From Burkholderia territorii (GTDB taxonomy: Bacteria; Pseudomonadota; Gammaproteobacteria; Burkholderiales; Burkholderiaceae): 64,000 nucleotides of DNA. Of the stretch, positions 55,654 through 63,696 are shown piece after piece (positions within the stretch are counted from its first letter, which is position 1; each line of letters begins with the position of its first letter). Made by a program: the position numbers and the translations under genes. The notes below the pieces were generated by a model, which saw nothing but the letters and a program-made list of their open reading frames with translations, did not search any database and was not told the DNA's origin. The stretch spans positions 62,001 through 126,000 of the forward strand of contig NZ_CADFEJ010000002.1 of the NCBI RefSeq assembly GCF_902833055.1, written 5' to 3'.

Positions 55654-56247
55654 ATGAATCCGTTCGGCATCGTCTCTGAATCAGACACGCGGACCGCGGC
55701 GCACAAGCCGCCGTTCATCCCGTCATTCGGCTTCGTCGAAGTTCATGAGTCGCAGCCGATCGATGCGCCGCCGTCGCGCATCATCGACGCCGTGGCCGCG
55801 CTCGACATGCGCGCCGATCCGGTCATCGACGCGCTGCTCACCATGCGTGAAGCACCGGCGGCCATCGCACGCGTGCTGGGCAATCGCGAAGCCGAAGGCG
55901 CGCGCGAACGCTTCGGCTTCCATACGTTCACGCTGCTGCATCGCGACGACACGTCGCTGTCGCTCGGCCTCATCGGACGCTTCTGGCGCCCGACGCCCGA
56001 CGTGCGGACGATCGCCGACGCCGCGGCCTTCGTCCGGCACGACGATCCGCGCGACGCGAAACTGGTGCTGCGCTTCGAGGTCGTCGGACTGTCGTCGGGC
56101 ACGCGGCTGCTGCGCACCGAAACCTTCGTGCACTGTCCCGACACGCGCACGCGGCTGCTGTTTCTGCCGTACTGGCTCGCGATCCGGCTCGCGAGCGGCT
56201 GGATCCGCCGCCGCACGCTCGCGGCCGTCGAACTGGCGCTTGCCTGA
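55654..56247 (+). CDS. SRPBCC/START-like protein of unknown function
   Basis: A 197-residue protein. Its form, with alternating strands (FHTFTLLHRDDTSLSLGLIG, DDPRDAKLVLRFEVVGLSSG) and a C-terminal amphipathic helix (LPYWLAIRLASGWIRRRTLA), is typical of the SRPBCC ligand-binding fold found in many uncharacterised proteins. CGGAG precedes ATG 55654. No signal peptide. It follows the permease terminator, so it is a separate unit. Ligand unknown. Confidence 0.7.
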   Translation: MNPFGIVSESDTRTAAHKPPFIPSFGFVEVHESQPIDAPPSRIIDAVAALDMRADPVIDALLTMREAPAAIARVLGNREAEGARERFGFHTFTLLHRDDTSLSLGLIGRFWRPTPDVRTIADAAAFVRHDDPRDAKLVLRFEVVGLSSGTRLLRTETFVHCPDTRTRLLFLPYWLAIRLASGWIRRRTLAAVELALA

Positions 56248-56452
56248 CACGCCCGGCGCATTGCGATGCGGTACGTCGTAGCGCCGCGCACACCGTCATC
56301 TGCAATCCCGATCGGCCCTCCCTCGGTCGCGGCGAAAGAATGCCGTCCCGCGCCGCGCGGTTTTCGTTCCATCCGGCGTTCGCCGTCGCGGCGCGCTACC
56401 CTATCGATCTTCGCGCCGGCGCCCCGGCTCGCCGCCAGATCCGAACCGATCG

Positions 56453-57373
56453 ATGACCCGCATCCGAACCCACCTGAACATCGCGCAGCTCCAGGCATTC
56501 GTCTCCGCCGCGCATCACAAGAGCCTGCGCGCCGCCGCGCGCGAGCTCGGCGTCACGCAACCGGCGATCACGCATACGATCCGCGAACTCGAGACGGCAC
56601 TGAACGCCGAACTGCTCGCGCGCAGCGTGCGCGGCGTCGAGCTGACCGCGTGCGGCCATGCGCTGCTGCCGCGCGCCGAGCAACTGCTCGGCGACGTGCG
56701 CCGCACCGTCGAGGCCGTCGAGCAGGTGAAAGGGGAAATGTCGGGGCGCGTCGCGGTCGGCACGATGCCGTCGATCGCGCTGACCGCGCTGCCGCACGCG
56801 GTCACCGCCTTCCGCCAGTCGATGCCGAACGTCAGCCTGCATCTGGAGGAAGTGACGGTGCCCGACGCGCTCGCGCAACTGCGCAACGGCACGCTCGACA
56901 TCGCTGCGATGCACCATGTGCCGGCCCTCGATCGCGATTTCACGCAGGTGCCGCTGCTGTCGACCGAGTTCACCGTCGTGATGCGCGAAGGCCACCCGCT
57001 GGCGCACGCGCGGCGGTTAGAGGAATTGCTCGATGCCGAGTGGATCGTCACGGTCGGTGCCGAGCAATTCCCGCACAGCGTGATGGTCGGCATGTTCGAG
57101 GCACGCGGGCTGCCGCTGCCGAAGCGCCTGCTGCGCTCGCCGATGTCGTTCGCGGTGACGCTCGGGCTCGTCGCGCGCTCCGACGTGATCGGCTGCTTCA
57201 CGCGCCCGCTGGCCGCGATGGTGGCGCCGCTCGGGATTCGCACGGCCGGGCTCGACGAAAGCATGCCGCGCTTCGACCTGTCGATCATCGCGCGCCGCGA
57301 CCTGCTGCCGACGCCGGCCGTCTCGCAATTCGTCACCTGCCTGCAGCGCGCGGTCAACGAAACGCTCGGCTGA
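56453..57373 (+). CDS. LysR-family transcriptional regulator (module 2)
   Basis: A 306-residue LysR-type regulator: HTH in LNIAQLQAFVSAAHHKSLRA and LGVTQPAITHTIRELETALN, then the effector domain (GRVAVGTMPSIALTALPHAV). Same length as the module 1 LysR (37748-38668). It lies 225 bp upstream of a binding-protein gene on the same strand. Control of that gene is likely by position, but no clear palindrome was noticed in between. Confidence 0.88.
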   Translation: MTRIRTHLNIAQLQAFVSAAHHKSLRAAARELGVTQPAITHTIRELETALNAELLARSVRGVELTACGHALLPRAEQLLGDVRRTVEAVEQVKGEMSGRVAVGTMPSIALTALPHAVTAFRQSMPNVSLHLEEVTVPDALAQLRNGTLDIAAMHHVPALDRDFTQVPLLSTEFTVVMREGHPLAHARRLEELLDAEWIVTVGAEQFPHSVMVGMFEARGLPLPKRLLRSPMSFAVTLGLVARSDVIGCFTRPLAAMVAPLGIRTAGLDESMPRFDLSIIARRDLLPTPAVSQFVTCLQRAVNETLG

Positions 57374-57598
57374 ATCGTTCCTTCGTCTGAAACGGTCGCG
57401 CGCCGCGCGCACGGCCGTCGGGTCCGGTATCGGGGCATGTCCTAGGCGCCCTCCCGGTATTTTGTCTTGATAATCTTGCGCACGTCGCGCGCCCGCATCG
57501 GGCAGCGAAACGGACAGTCCGACGCGAAGCCGCGCCGGGCCGAAGGCTTACGGCGCGGCACAACCGCGCACCCATCGAACAAAACGAGGAGTCACCGA

Positions 57599-58381
57599 GT
57601 GAAAAAGATTCTTGCGGCTGTGACCGTAGCCCTGCTCGCCGTATCGGCCGGCACTGCATACGCGAAGGACTGGACGACCGTGCGCTTCGGCGTCGACGCA
57701 AGCTACCCGCCTTTCGAATCGAAAGGCGCCGACGGCAAGGTGGTCGGGTTCGACGTCGATCTCGGCAACGAAATCTGCCGCCGCATGAACGCGAAGTGCG
57801 TGTGGATCGAAAACGACTTCGACGGGATGATCCCGGCGCTGAAGGCACGCAAGTTCGACGGCGTCCTGTCGTCGATGTCGATGACGCCGGCGCGTCAGGA
57901 ACAGATCGCGTTCTCGTCGAAGCTGTTCAACACGCCGACGCGCCTCGTCGCGAAGAAGGGTGCCGGCCTGATGCCGACGGCCGAATCGCTGAAGGGCAAG
58001 TCGGTCGGCGTCGAGCAGGGCACGATCCAGGAAACCTACGCGAAGACGTACTGGGCGCCGAAGGGCGTGAACGTCGTGCCTTACCAGAACCAGGACCAGG
58101 TCTATGCCGACCTGATTTCCGGCCGTCTGGACGGCGCGCTGCAGGACGCGGTGCAGGCTGAAATCGGCTTCCTGAAGACGCCGCGCGGCGCGAACTTCGA
58201 TTTCGCCGGCAAGGACATCGACGATCCGAAGACGCTCGGCAACGGCGCCGGCATCGGCCTGCGCAAGGAAGACACCGACCTGAAGGCGAAGATCGACAGC
58301 GCGATCGCCGGCATGCGCAAGGACGGCACGTACGACAAGATCGCGAAGAAGTACTTCGATTTCGACGTGTACGGCAAGTAA
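57599..58381 (+). CDS. Amino-acid ABC transporter substrate-binding protein (module 2)
   Basis: A 260-residue periplasmic binding protein of the HisJ/LAO type. The signal peptide ends at AGTAYA (residue 22). GVDASYPPFESKGADGKVV, GFDVDLGNEICRRMNAKCVW and the C-terminal YDKIAKKYFDFDVYGK are shared with the module 1 protein (36811-37611), showing paralogy. GAGGAGTCACCGA precedes the GTG start at 57599. A terminator separates it from the deacylase downstream. Permease and ATPase genes are not adjacent. Confidence 0.92.
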   Translation: MKKILAAVTVALLAVSAGTAYAKDWTTVRFGVDASYPPFESKGADGKVVGFDVDLGNEICRRMNAKCVWIENDFDGMIPALKARKFDGVLSSMSMTPARQEQIAFSSKLFNTPTRLVAKKGAGLMPTAESLKGKSVGVEQGTIQETYAKTYWAPKGVNVVPYQNQDQVYADLISGRLDGALQDAVQAEIGFLKTPRGANFDFAGKDIDDPKTLGNGAGIGLRKEDTDLKAKIDSAIAGMRKDGTYDKIAKKYFDFDVYGK

Positions 58382-58414
58382 CACCGCGCAACGGCGCGCT
58401 TCGCATCCGCGCAG

Positions 58415-58443
58415 ACGGGCTCCGCAAGGAGCCCGTTTTTTTT
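58415..58443 (+). terminator. Rho-independent terminator after the module 2 binding protein
   Basis: ACGGGCTCC (58415-58423) and GGAGCCCGT (58428-58436) form a perfect 9-bp stem with a GCAA tetraloop and a run of eight T. Confidence 0.9.
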
Positions 58444-58641
58444 GCGCCGCGCGCGCCGGACGCCTGCGCGACACGTCTGAACGCAGGGCCGCGGCAACGT
58501 TATTTTTTATGCAACAACTCGATGATTCGTAAAGGAAATCGGCTTGCCCGGCGCGTGGTTTGATAGGTTCGCGCAAGGCAACGTACAATCGATCTTCCAC
58601 GCATACCGGATCACTCGCGGCTGCGCCGCCCTCCCCTCATC

Positions 58642-59757
58642 ATGCAAACGCAGACCCATCCGCTGATTTCCCCCGCCGTCGGTACCGAACGTCAGATCAC
58701 GAGCTTCCACTACGGCCCGCGCGGCGGGAAGAAGGTCTACATCCAGTCGTCGCTGCACGCGGACGAACTGCCCGGCATGCTGGTCGCCGCGCTGCTGCGC
58801 CGCAAGATCGCCGCGCTCGAGACGGCCGGCAAGCTGCGCGGCGAGATCGTCATCGTGCCCGTGCCGAACCCGATCGGCCTGTCGCAGCATGTGTTCGGCG
58901 ATCACCTCGGCCGCTTCGAGCTCGGCTCGATGCAGAACTTCAACCGCAATTTCCACGATCTCGCCGCGCTCGTGCTGCCGCGCATCGAAGGCCGGCTGAC
59001 GAACGACGCGCAACGCAACCTCGTGGCGGTACGCACCGCGATGCGCGAGGCGCTCGACGAGCAGAAGCCGCGCACCGAACTCGAATCGCAGCGCCTCGCG
59101 CTGCAGAAGCTGTCGTTCGACGCCGACATCGTGCTCGACCTGCATTGCGACAACGACGCTGTGATGCATCTGTATACGAACCCCGATCTGTGGGAAGACG
59201 TCGAGCCGCTGGCGCGCTATCTGGACTCGCAGGCGTCGCTGCTCGCGCTGAATTCGGTCGGCAATCCGTTCGACGAGATCCACAGCTTCTGCTGGTCGGA
59301 TCTGCGCGGCCGTTTCGGCGAGCGCTTCCCGATCCCGAACGGCGCGATTTCCGTCACGGTCGAACTGCGCAGCGAGCGCGACGTGTCCTATGAACTCGCG
59401 GAAAAGGATTCCCAGGCGATCGTCGAATACCTGACCGAACGCGGCGTGATCGACGGCACGCCCGCGCCGCTGCCGCCGCTCGCGTATCCGGCCACGCCGC
59501 TCGCGGGCACCGATCCGCTCGTCGCGCCTGTGTCGGGCGTGATCGTGTTCCGCACGCCGGTCGGCGCGTGGATCGAGGCCGGCCAGGAAGTGGCCGACAT
59601 CGTCGATCCGCTGACCGATCGCGTGATCACGCTGAAGAGCAGCGTGTCGGGTGTGCTGTACGCGCGTCAGGTCGTGCGCTTCGCGACTGCCGGCATGGAA
59701 GTCGCGCGCATCGCCGGCGCGACGCCGATCCGCACCGGATCGCTGCTGTCGGCGTGA
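58642..59757 (+). CDS. Zinc-dependent deacylase, AstE/AspA family (module 2)
   Basis: A 371-residue deacylase, same length as and clearly paralogous to 35650-36765. Zinc ligands are H39 and E42 in IQSSLHADELPGM and a His in VLDLHCDNDAVMHLYTNP; the C-terminal lipoyl-like domain (GVIVFRTPVGAWIEAGQEVA) is present. Probably hydrolyses an N-acyl amino acid brought in by the neighbouring binding protein. The terminator upstream means it has its own promoter, unlike in module 1. Confidence 0.87.
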   Translation: MQTQTHPLISPAVGTERQITSFHYGPRGGKKVYIQSSLHADELPGMLVAALLRRKIAALETAGKLRGEIVIVPVPNPIGLSQHVFGDHLGRFELGSMQNFNRNFHDLAALVLPRIEGRLTNDAQRNLVAVRTAMREALDEQKPRTELESQRLALQKLSFDADIVLDLHCDNDAVMHLYTNPDLWEDVEPLARYLDSQASLLALNSVGNPFDEIHSFCWSDLRGRFGERFPIPNGAISVTVELRSERDVSYELAEKDSQAIVEYLTERGVIDGTPAPLPPLAYPATPLAGTDPLVAPVSGVIVFRTPVGAWIEAGQEVADIVDPLTDRVITLKSSVSGVLYARQVVRFATAGMEVARIAGATPIRTGSLLSA

Positions 59758-59821
59758 GCGTCTGAACGCTCCTCGGCCGCCCGAGCGGCCGACCCGTGCG
59801 CCGTATCACGGCGCGCCAACG

Positions 59822-59855
59822 AAATCGCCCGCTTGCGCGGGCGATTTGCTTTTCG
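59822..59855. terminator. Bidirectional terminator between deacylase and metQ
   Basis: AAATCGCCCGC (59822-59832) and GCGGGCGATTT (59837-59847) form a perfect 11-bp stem with the loop ttgc, flanked by A-rich sequence on the left and GCTTTT on the right, so it can serve both convergent genes. Confidence 0.8.
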
Positions 59856-59899
59856 GTCGCGTGCAACGCCGCGCGACGCGGCCGGGCAACGGCCGACGT

Positions 59900-60706
59900 T
59901 CAGAACGCCGGCACGATCGCACCGCCGAATTTCTGGTCGATGAACTTGCGCACGTCGTCCGATTCATAGGCCGCGACGAGCTTCTTCACCCACGGCTTGT
60001 CCTTGTCCTGCGCGCGCACCGCGATCAGGTTCGCGTACGGGCCGCGCAGATCCTCGATCGCGATCGCATCCTTCACCGGCGTGAGCCCGGCCTTCACCGC
60101 ATAGTCGGTGTTGATCGATGCGGCGTCGAGGTCGGGCAGCGCGCGCGGCAGTTGCGCGGCGTCGAGCTCGACGATCCGGATCTTCTTCGGATTCTCGGCG
60201 ACGTCGAGCGGCGTCGCGTTCACGCCGTTGGTGCCCACGCCCGGCTTCAGCTTGATCACGCCGTATTTCTGCAGCAGCAGCAGCGCGCGATTGCCGTTCG
60301 ACGGATCGTTCTGGATCCCGACCTTCGCGCCGGCCGGCAAGTCCTTCAGCGACTTGAGCTTCTTCGAATAGAAACCCATCGGCGCCGTGTAGGTCAGCCC
60401 GACGTTGACGATCCGGTAGCCGCGCTGCTTGATCTGGCTGTCGAGAAACGGCTGGTGCTGGAAACCGTTCGCATCGAGGTCGCCCGCGTCGAGTGCCGCG
60501 TTCGGCTGCACGTAGTCGTTGAATTCGATGACCTTGATCGCGAGGCCTTCGCGTGCGGCGACTTTCGTCACCTCGGTCCAGATCTGCGCGTCGGGGCCGC
60601 TCATCGTGCCGATCTTCAGCGTCTGGGAGTCGGCGTGCGCGCCGGGCGCGGCAAAGGCCAGCGCCGCGGCAAGCGCGCCGAGGCCGGTCAGGATCGAACG
60701 TCGCAT
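59900..60706 (-). CDS. metQ: MetQ/NlpA-family methionine-binding protein without lipobox
   Basis: A 268-residue NlpA-type binding protein for D/L-methionine uptake. Family motifs: LKIGTMSGPDAQIWTEV, IKVIEFNDYVQPNAALDAGD, DANGFQHQPFLDSQ, GAKVGIQNDPSNGNRALLLL and the LDAAQLPRALPDLDAASINT segment. The signal peptide (MRRSILTGLGALAAALAFAA, cleaved after AHA) has no Cys, so it is a soluble periplasmic form rather than the usual lipoprotein. metN and metI are not adjacent. ATG 60706 follows AAGAGGACACC. Confidence 0.87.
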   Translation of the reverse strand: MRRSILTGLGALAAALAFAAPGAHADSQTLKIGTMSGPDAQIWTEVTKVAAREGLAIKVIEFNDYVQPNAALDAGDLDANGFQHQPFLDSQIKQRGYRIVNVGLTYTAPMGFYSKKLKSLKDLPAGAKVGIQNDPSNGNRALLLLQKYGVIKLKPGVGTNGVNATPLDVAENPKKIRIVELDAAQLPRALPDLDAASINTDYAVKAGLTPVKDAIAIEDLRGPYANLIAVRAQDKDKPWVKKLVAAYESDDVRKFIDQKFGGAIVPAF

Positions 60707-61013
60707 GGTGTCCTCTTGTCCCGTGTGGTTGTCGAAGCGCGCATCGTGGCACGGGGCCGGAACGGCACCAACCAAGCTTATTTCATGTGCATATTCCCGA
60801 TCTCGATCGAACCTCAGGCGGAATCGGTATAACTCCCCGCTGTTCAACCGGGCAAAATCCAGTGTCGCTTCGGCACCACAGATTCGTCATATGACAAAGC
60901 CTGTCACATTCATTACGTGGCCCGCCGATAAAGTTGCGACCGGTCCGTGAAAGCGCCCAGAGAGAGCGCCGGAACCGCAACTGGACACGCCATTTATTCG
61001 CTCGGAGAATCCT
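60707..61013. other. Divergent promoter region of metQ and the porin
   Basis: 307 bp with no gene. It contains the short palindrome TGACAAAGCCTGTCA (60892-60906), which could be a regulator site, and CGGAG (61003-61007) as the porin ribosome site. Confidence 0.4.
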
Positions 61014-62174
61014 TTGAACAAGAAACTGTTGACCATCGCCATCCTCGCAGCAACGGCCGGCGCGGCACACGCACAAAGCAGCGTGACCCTGTATGGCGTC
61101 ATCGATGCCGGTATCAGCTACGTGAACCACAGCAAGACCGCGAACGGCGGCAGCGGCAAGCTGTTCAAGTACGACGACGGCGTGGCCCAAGGCAGCCGTT
61201 GGGGCCTGCGCGGCACCGAAGACCTCGGTGGCGGCCTGAAGGCGATCTTCGTGCTCGAAAACGGCTTCAACAGCGGCAACGGCACGATCGGCCAGGGCGG
61301 CGCGATCTTCGGCCGTCAAGCCTACGTCGGCCTGAGCCAGTCGCAATACGGCACGGTCACGTTCGGCCGCCAGTACTCGTTCTCGACCGACATCCTCGGT
61401 TCGAACTACTCGACCGGCGGCAACACGGTCGCGGGTAACTACGCGTACCACGTGAACGACATCGACCAGCTCACGTCGAGCCGCATCAACAACTCGGTGA
61501 AGTTCCAGAGCGCGAACTACGCCGGCTTCACGTTCGGCGCGTTGTACGGCTTCTCGAACTCGACCGACTTCGCAGGCGCACCGGCGACGACGACGGGCAC
61601 CACGACGACGGCCGGTTCGTCGCGCGCATACAGCTTCGGCCTGAACTACGCGAACGGCCCGTTCGCACTCGGCGCCGCATACACGGACATCCGCTTCCCG
61701 AGCCAGTCGACGCCGGCATTCTCGACGTCGATCGCGAACATCGCGCTGACGAACATCCGCGACCTGCGCACGTACGGCGTCGGCGGCCGCTACATCTTCG
61801 GCCCGGCAACGGCATGGCTGCTCTGGACGCGCACGCAGTTCACCCCGATCGCGGCTGGCGCATCGGGCACGTTCTACAACGCATATGAAGCAGGCGTGAA
61901 GTATGCGATCACCCCGGCGCTGTCGGCAGCAGCGGGCTACACGTACACGAACGCAACGCAAAGCGGCAACTCGGCGCACTGGAACCAGGGCGACCTGGGC
62001 CTCGACTACGCGCTGAGCAAGCGTACGGACGTGTACGGCCTGGTCGTCTACCAGAAGGCATCGGGCAACGGCGTGCAAGCGCAGATCGGCTCGAGCACGA
62101 GCTACTTCAGCACGTCGGGCAACGGTTCGTCGAACCAGCTGGCCGCTCGTGTCGGTATCCGCCACAAGTTCTAA
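61014..62174 (+). CDS. Outer-membrane porin (OmpC-like, Gram-negative porin family)
   Basis: A 386-residue trimeric-type porin. The signal peptide MNKKLLTIAILAATAGAAHA is followed by the typical betaproteobacterial mature start QSSVTLYGVIDAGISYVN, a GSRWGLRGTEDLGGGLKAIF segment, the GRQAYVGLSQSQYGTVTFGR block and a C-terminal Phe (GIRHKF) needed for outer-membrane insertion. It starts with TTG at 61014, supported by CGGAG six bases upstream. Codon use is strongly biased, consistent with high expression. Two terminators follow. Confidence 0.94.
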   Translation: MNKKLLTIAILAATAGAAHAQSSVTLYGVIDAGISYVNHSKTANGGSGKLFKYDDGVAQGSRWGLRGTEDLGGGLKAIFVLENGFNSGNGTIGQGGAIFGRQAYVGLSQSQYGTVTFGRQYSFSTDILGSNYSTGGNTVAGNYAYHVNDIDQLTSSRINNSVKFQSANYAGFTFGALYGFSNSTDFAGAPATTTGTTTTAGSSRAYSFGLNYANGPFALGAAYTDIRFPSQSTPAFSTSIANIALTNIRDLRTYGVGGRYIFGPATAWLLWTRTQFTPIAAGASGTFYNAYEAGVKYAITPALSAAAGYTYTNATQSGNSAHWNQGDLGLDYALSKRTDVYGLVVYQKASGNGVQAQIGSSTSYFSTSGNGSSNQLAARVGIRHKF

Positions 62175-62222
62175 AGCATCCGCTTAACTCGTCCGCGCAT
62201 TTCGCGGATGACGGCGGCAAGA

Positions 62223-62252
62223 AGCGCCCCGCTCCCCGCGGGGCGCTTTTTT
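62223..62252 (+). terminator. Rho-independent terminator of the porin gene
   Basis: AGCGCCCCGC (62223-62232) and GCGGGGCGCT (62238-62247) form a perfect 10-bp stem, loop tcccc, followed by six T. Confidence 0.9.
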
Positions 62253-62311
62253 ATGGGCTTTTAAGTTTCGCTTAATTCTGGGCTGAGAGGATGCTCTCAC
62301 CCCCCCTGTTG

Positions 62312-62340
62312 GCCGCCTGAGCATCGGCGGCTTTTTTTTT
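62312..62340 (+). terminator. Second terminator, possibly ending a small RNA
   Basis: GCCGCC (62312-62317) and GGCGGC (62326-62331) form a stem followed by nine T. It comes 60 bp after the porin terminator with no gene between them. A GAGAG-gatg-CTCTC hairpin (about 62285-62298) lies in the interval, so a short RNA of roughly 80 nt could end here. Confidence 0.6.
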
Positions 62341-62395
62341 GAGACCCACTACGGCACCGCCATCAACTGCCCACAAGACAGGATCGGAGCCCAAG

Positions 62396-62656
62396 ATGAT
62401 CGAAGATACCGTTTTCAGCCATCTGCACGCGATTCTGACGCGCCAGCATTCGCTGCCGGTCCAAAGCTGTCGCGTGTCGGTCGAAATGCAGCGCCCGTGG
62501 GGGCGCCCTTACCGGCTCGTCGAATGGACGATGCATCTCGACGCGCCCGCGCGGCGCCAGATCGTGCCGGCCGAATCGACCGACGAAGAGATCGCCGAGG
62601 TCGTCGCGTCGCATGTGCCGGGCCGCCTGTACGGCGACGGCCGGCTGCAGTTCTGA
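62396..62656 (+). CDS. Small conserved hypothetical protein
   Basis: An 86-residue protein starting MIEDTVFSHLHAILTRQHSL. No signal peptide or membrane segment. The pattern of an N-terminal helix, a strand region (VQSCRVSVEMQRPW, RLVEWTMHLD) and a C-terminal helix resembles DUF3022-type Burkholderia proteins, but I am not certain of that family. GGAGCCCAAG precedes ATG 62396. Function unknown. Confidence 0.7.
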   Translation: MIEDTVFSHLHAILTRQHSLPVQSCRVSVEMQRPWGRPYRLVEWTMHLDAPARRQIVPAESTDEEIAEVVASHVPGRLYGDGRLQF

Positions 62657-62779
62657 CGCCCTTCGTTACCCGCCGCTGTCCGCAGCACCACCAGCCCGCA
62701 CGCATCGTGCGGCACTCGGTCTCGTTTGACGCGGCAACGAAGTCTGCTACGCTGCGCGTTTTCGTCCACGCAACACACG

Positions 62780-63163
62780 ATGGAAAACGCATTCAACGAA
62801 CGCGGCGTGATGGTCACGCGCAACGGCCTGTCGGCCGCCGGGCAGCTCTTCCCGCTGCGTGACATCCGCAACGTCGACGTCGTCAAGATCCCGAAGAATC
62901 GCCTCGTGCCGTCGCTGATCTCGCTGATCGGCGTGGCCGCCGCCATTGCCGGCGGCATCGGCGCATCGAGCGCCGCGCTGGTCGTCGGCGTGATGCTCGC
63001 CGTCGTCGGCTATCTCGCGTGGACCACGCAGGACGTCACGTACCGCCTGATGGTCGAGATGCCCGACGGCAAGCGCGAAGCGCTGTCGAGCGTCGACGCC
63101 GAATTCGTCGAGCGCGTCGCGCAGGTCGTGCGCGATGCACGCACGGCCACGGCCGCCGGCTGA
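62780..63163 (+). CDS. DUF6232-like membrane protein
   Basis: A 127-residue protein. Residues 1-45 form a PH-like beta region (GVMVTRNGLSAAGQLFPLRD, then IRNVDVVKIPKNR), followed by two adjacent transmembrane segments (LISLIGVAAAIAGGIGASSA, ALVVGVMLAVVGYLAW), and a soluble tail (MVEMPDGKREALSSVDAEFV). This layout is typical of DUF6232 proteins. Function unknown. Confidence 0.72.
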   Translation: MENAFNERGVMVTRNGLSAAGQLFPLRDIRNVDVVKIPKNRLVPSLISLIGVAAAIAGGIGASSAALVVGVMLAVVGYLAWTTQDVTYRLMVEMPDGKREALSSVDAEFVERVAQVVRDARTATAAG

Positions 63164-63234
63164 TTTCCGCTGCGCGTGCCGACCACCTACTATTGAATGA
63201 GCGGCACGCCGCCGCATCGTTCGAGGAGGTCGGC

Positions 63235-63462
63235 ATGAACGCCCAATCGCTGTCCGGCATGCTGCGCGCGCAGGAGCTGCTGCTCGTCTCCACGATCCGC
63301 ACGCTGCCGCCCGACACACGCCGCGCACTCGTCGATCTCTACGCCGAACAGCTCGCGTTCGCCGAACAGGCCGGTTTCGAAGCCTACGGCGATCGCGCGA
63401 CGCACGACGCGTTCATCGCGCATGCGCGCAACCTGCTGATTCGTATCGAGTCGCTGGCCTAG
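63235..63462 (+). CDS. Small hypothetical protein (75 residues)
   Basis: Starts MNAQSLSGMLRAQELLLVST after a strong TCGAGGAGGTCGGC site. The sequence is predicted helical throughout, with no signal peptide or membrane segment (LPPDTRRALVDLYAEQLAFA, HDAFIAHARNLLIRIESLA). Unknown family. It follows the DUF6232-like gene by 71 bp and may be co-transcribed. Confidence 0.65.
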   Translation: MNAQSLSGMLRAQELLLVSTIRTLPPDTRRALVDLYAEQLAFAEQAGFEAYGDRATHDAFIAHARNLLIRIESLA

Positions 63463-63552
63463 GGCCTGCTTGCCTCACCTTCGCCCCCGCGCGGTTCGCC
63501 CGATCCGCGCTGGCGGCGCACGTCCACATGCGCCGCTTTTCGTCCTTGTATC

Positions 63553-63571
63553 GCGAATAATTCTCATTTAC
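63553..63571 (+). promoter_or_regulatory. Fur box upstream of the TonB-dependent receptor
   Basis: GCGAATAATTCTCATTTAC matches the 19-bp Fur consensus at 12 positions, including the AATAATTCTCATT core seen in many Fur-regulated iron uptake genes. It lies about 125 bp before the receptor start, so iron repression is likely. Confidence 0.6.
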
Positions 63572-63696
63572 ACTGGCGAAATTATCAATTCCCTTTCAAT
63601 TCGCCGTTCGCCGCCACCCGCGCGCGAACGGGCCAGCCAGGTGAACGCGTCACCCAGCCAGCCTTCGGGCTAGTCATCGTCAATGGGAGACCACCT

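Noticed and set aside
62281-62300. CTGAGAGG resembling the conserved CTGAGA of TPP riboswitches
   Set aside because: The other conserved TPP elements are missing, and the following gene has no thiamine link.
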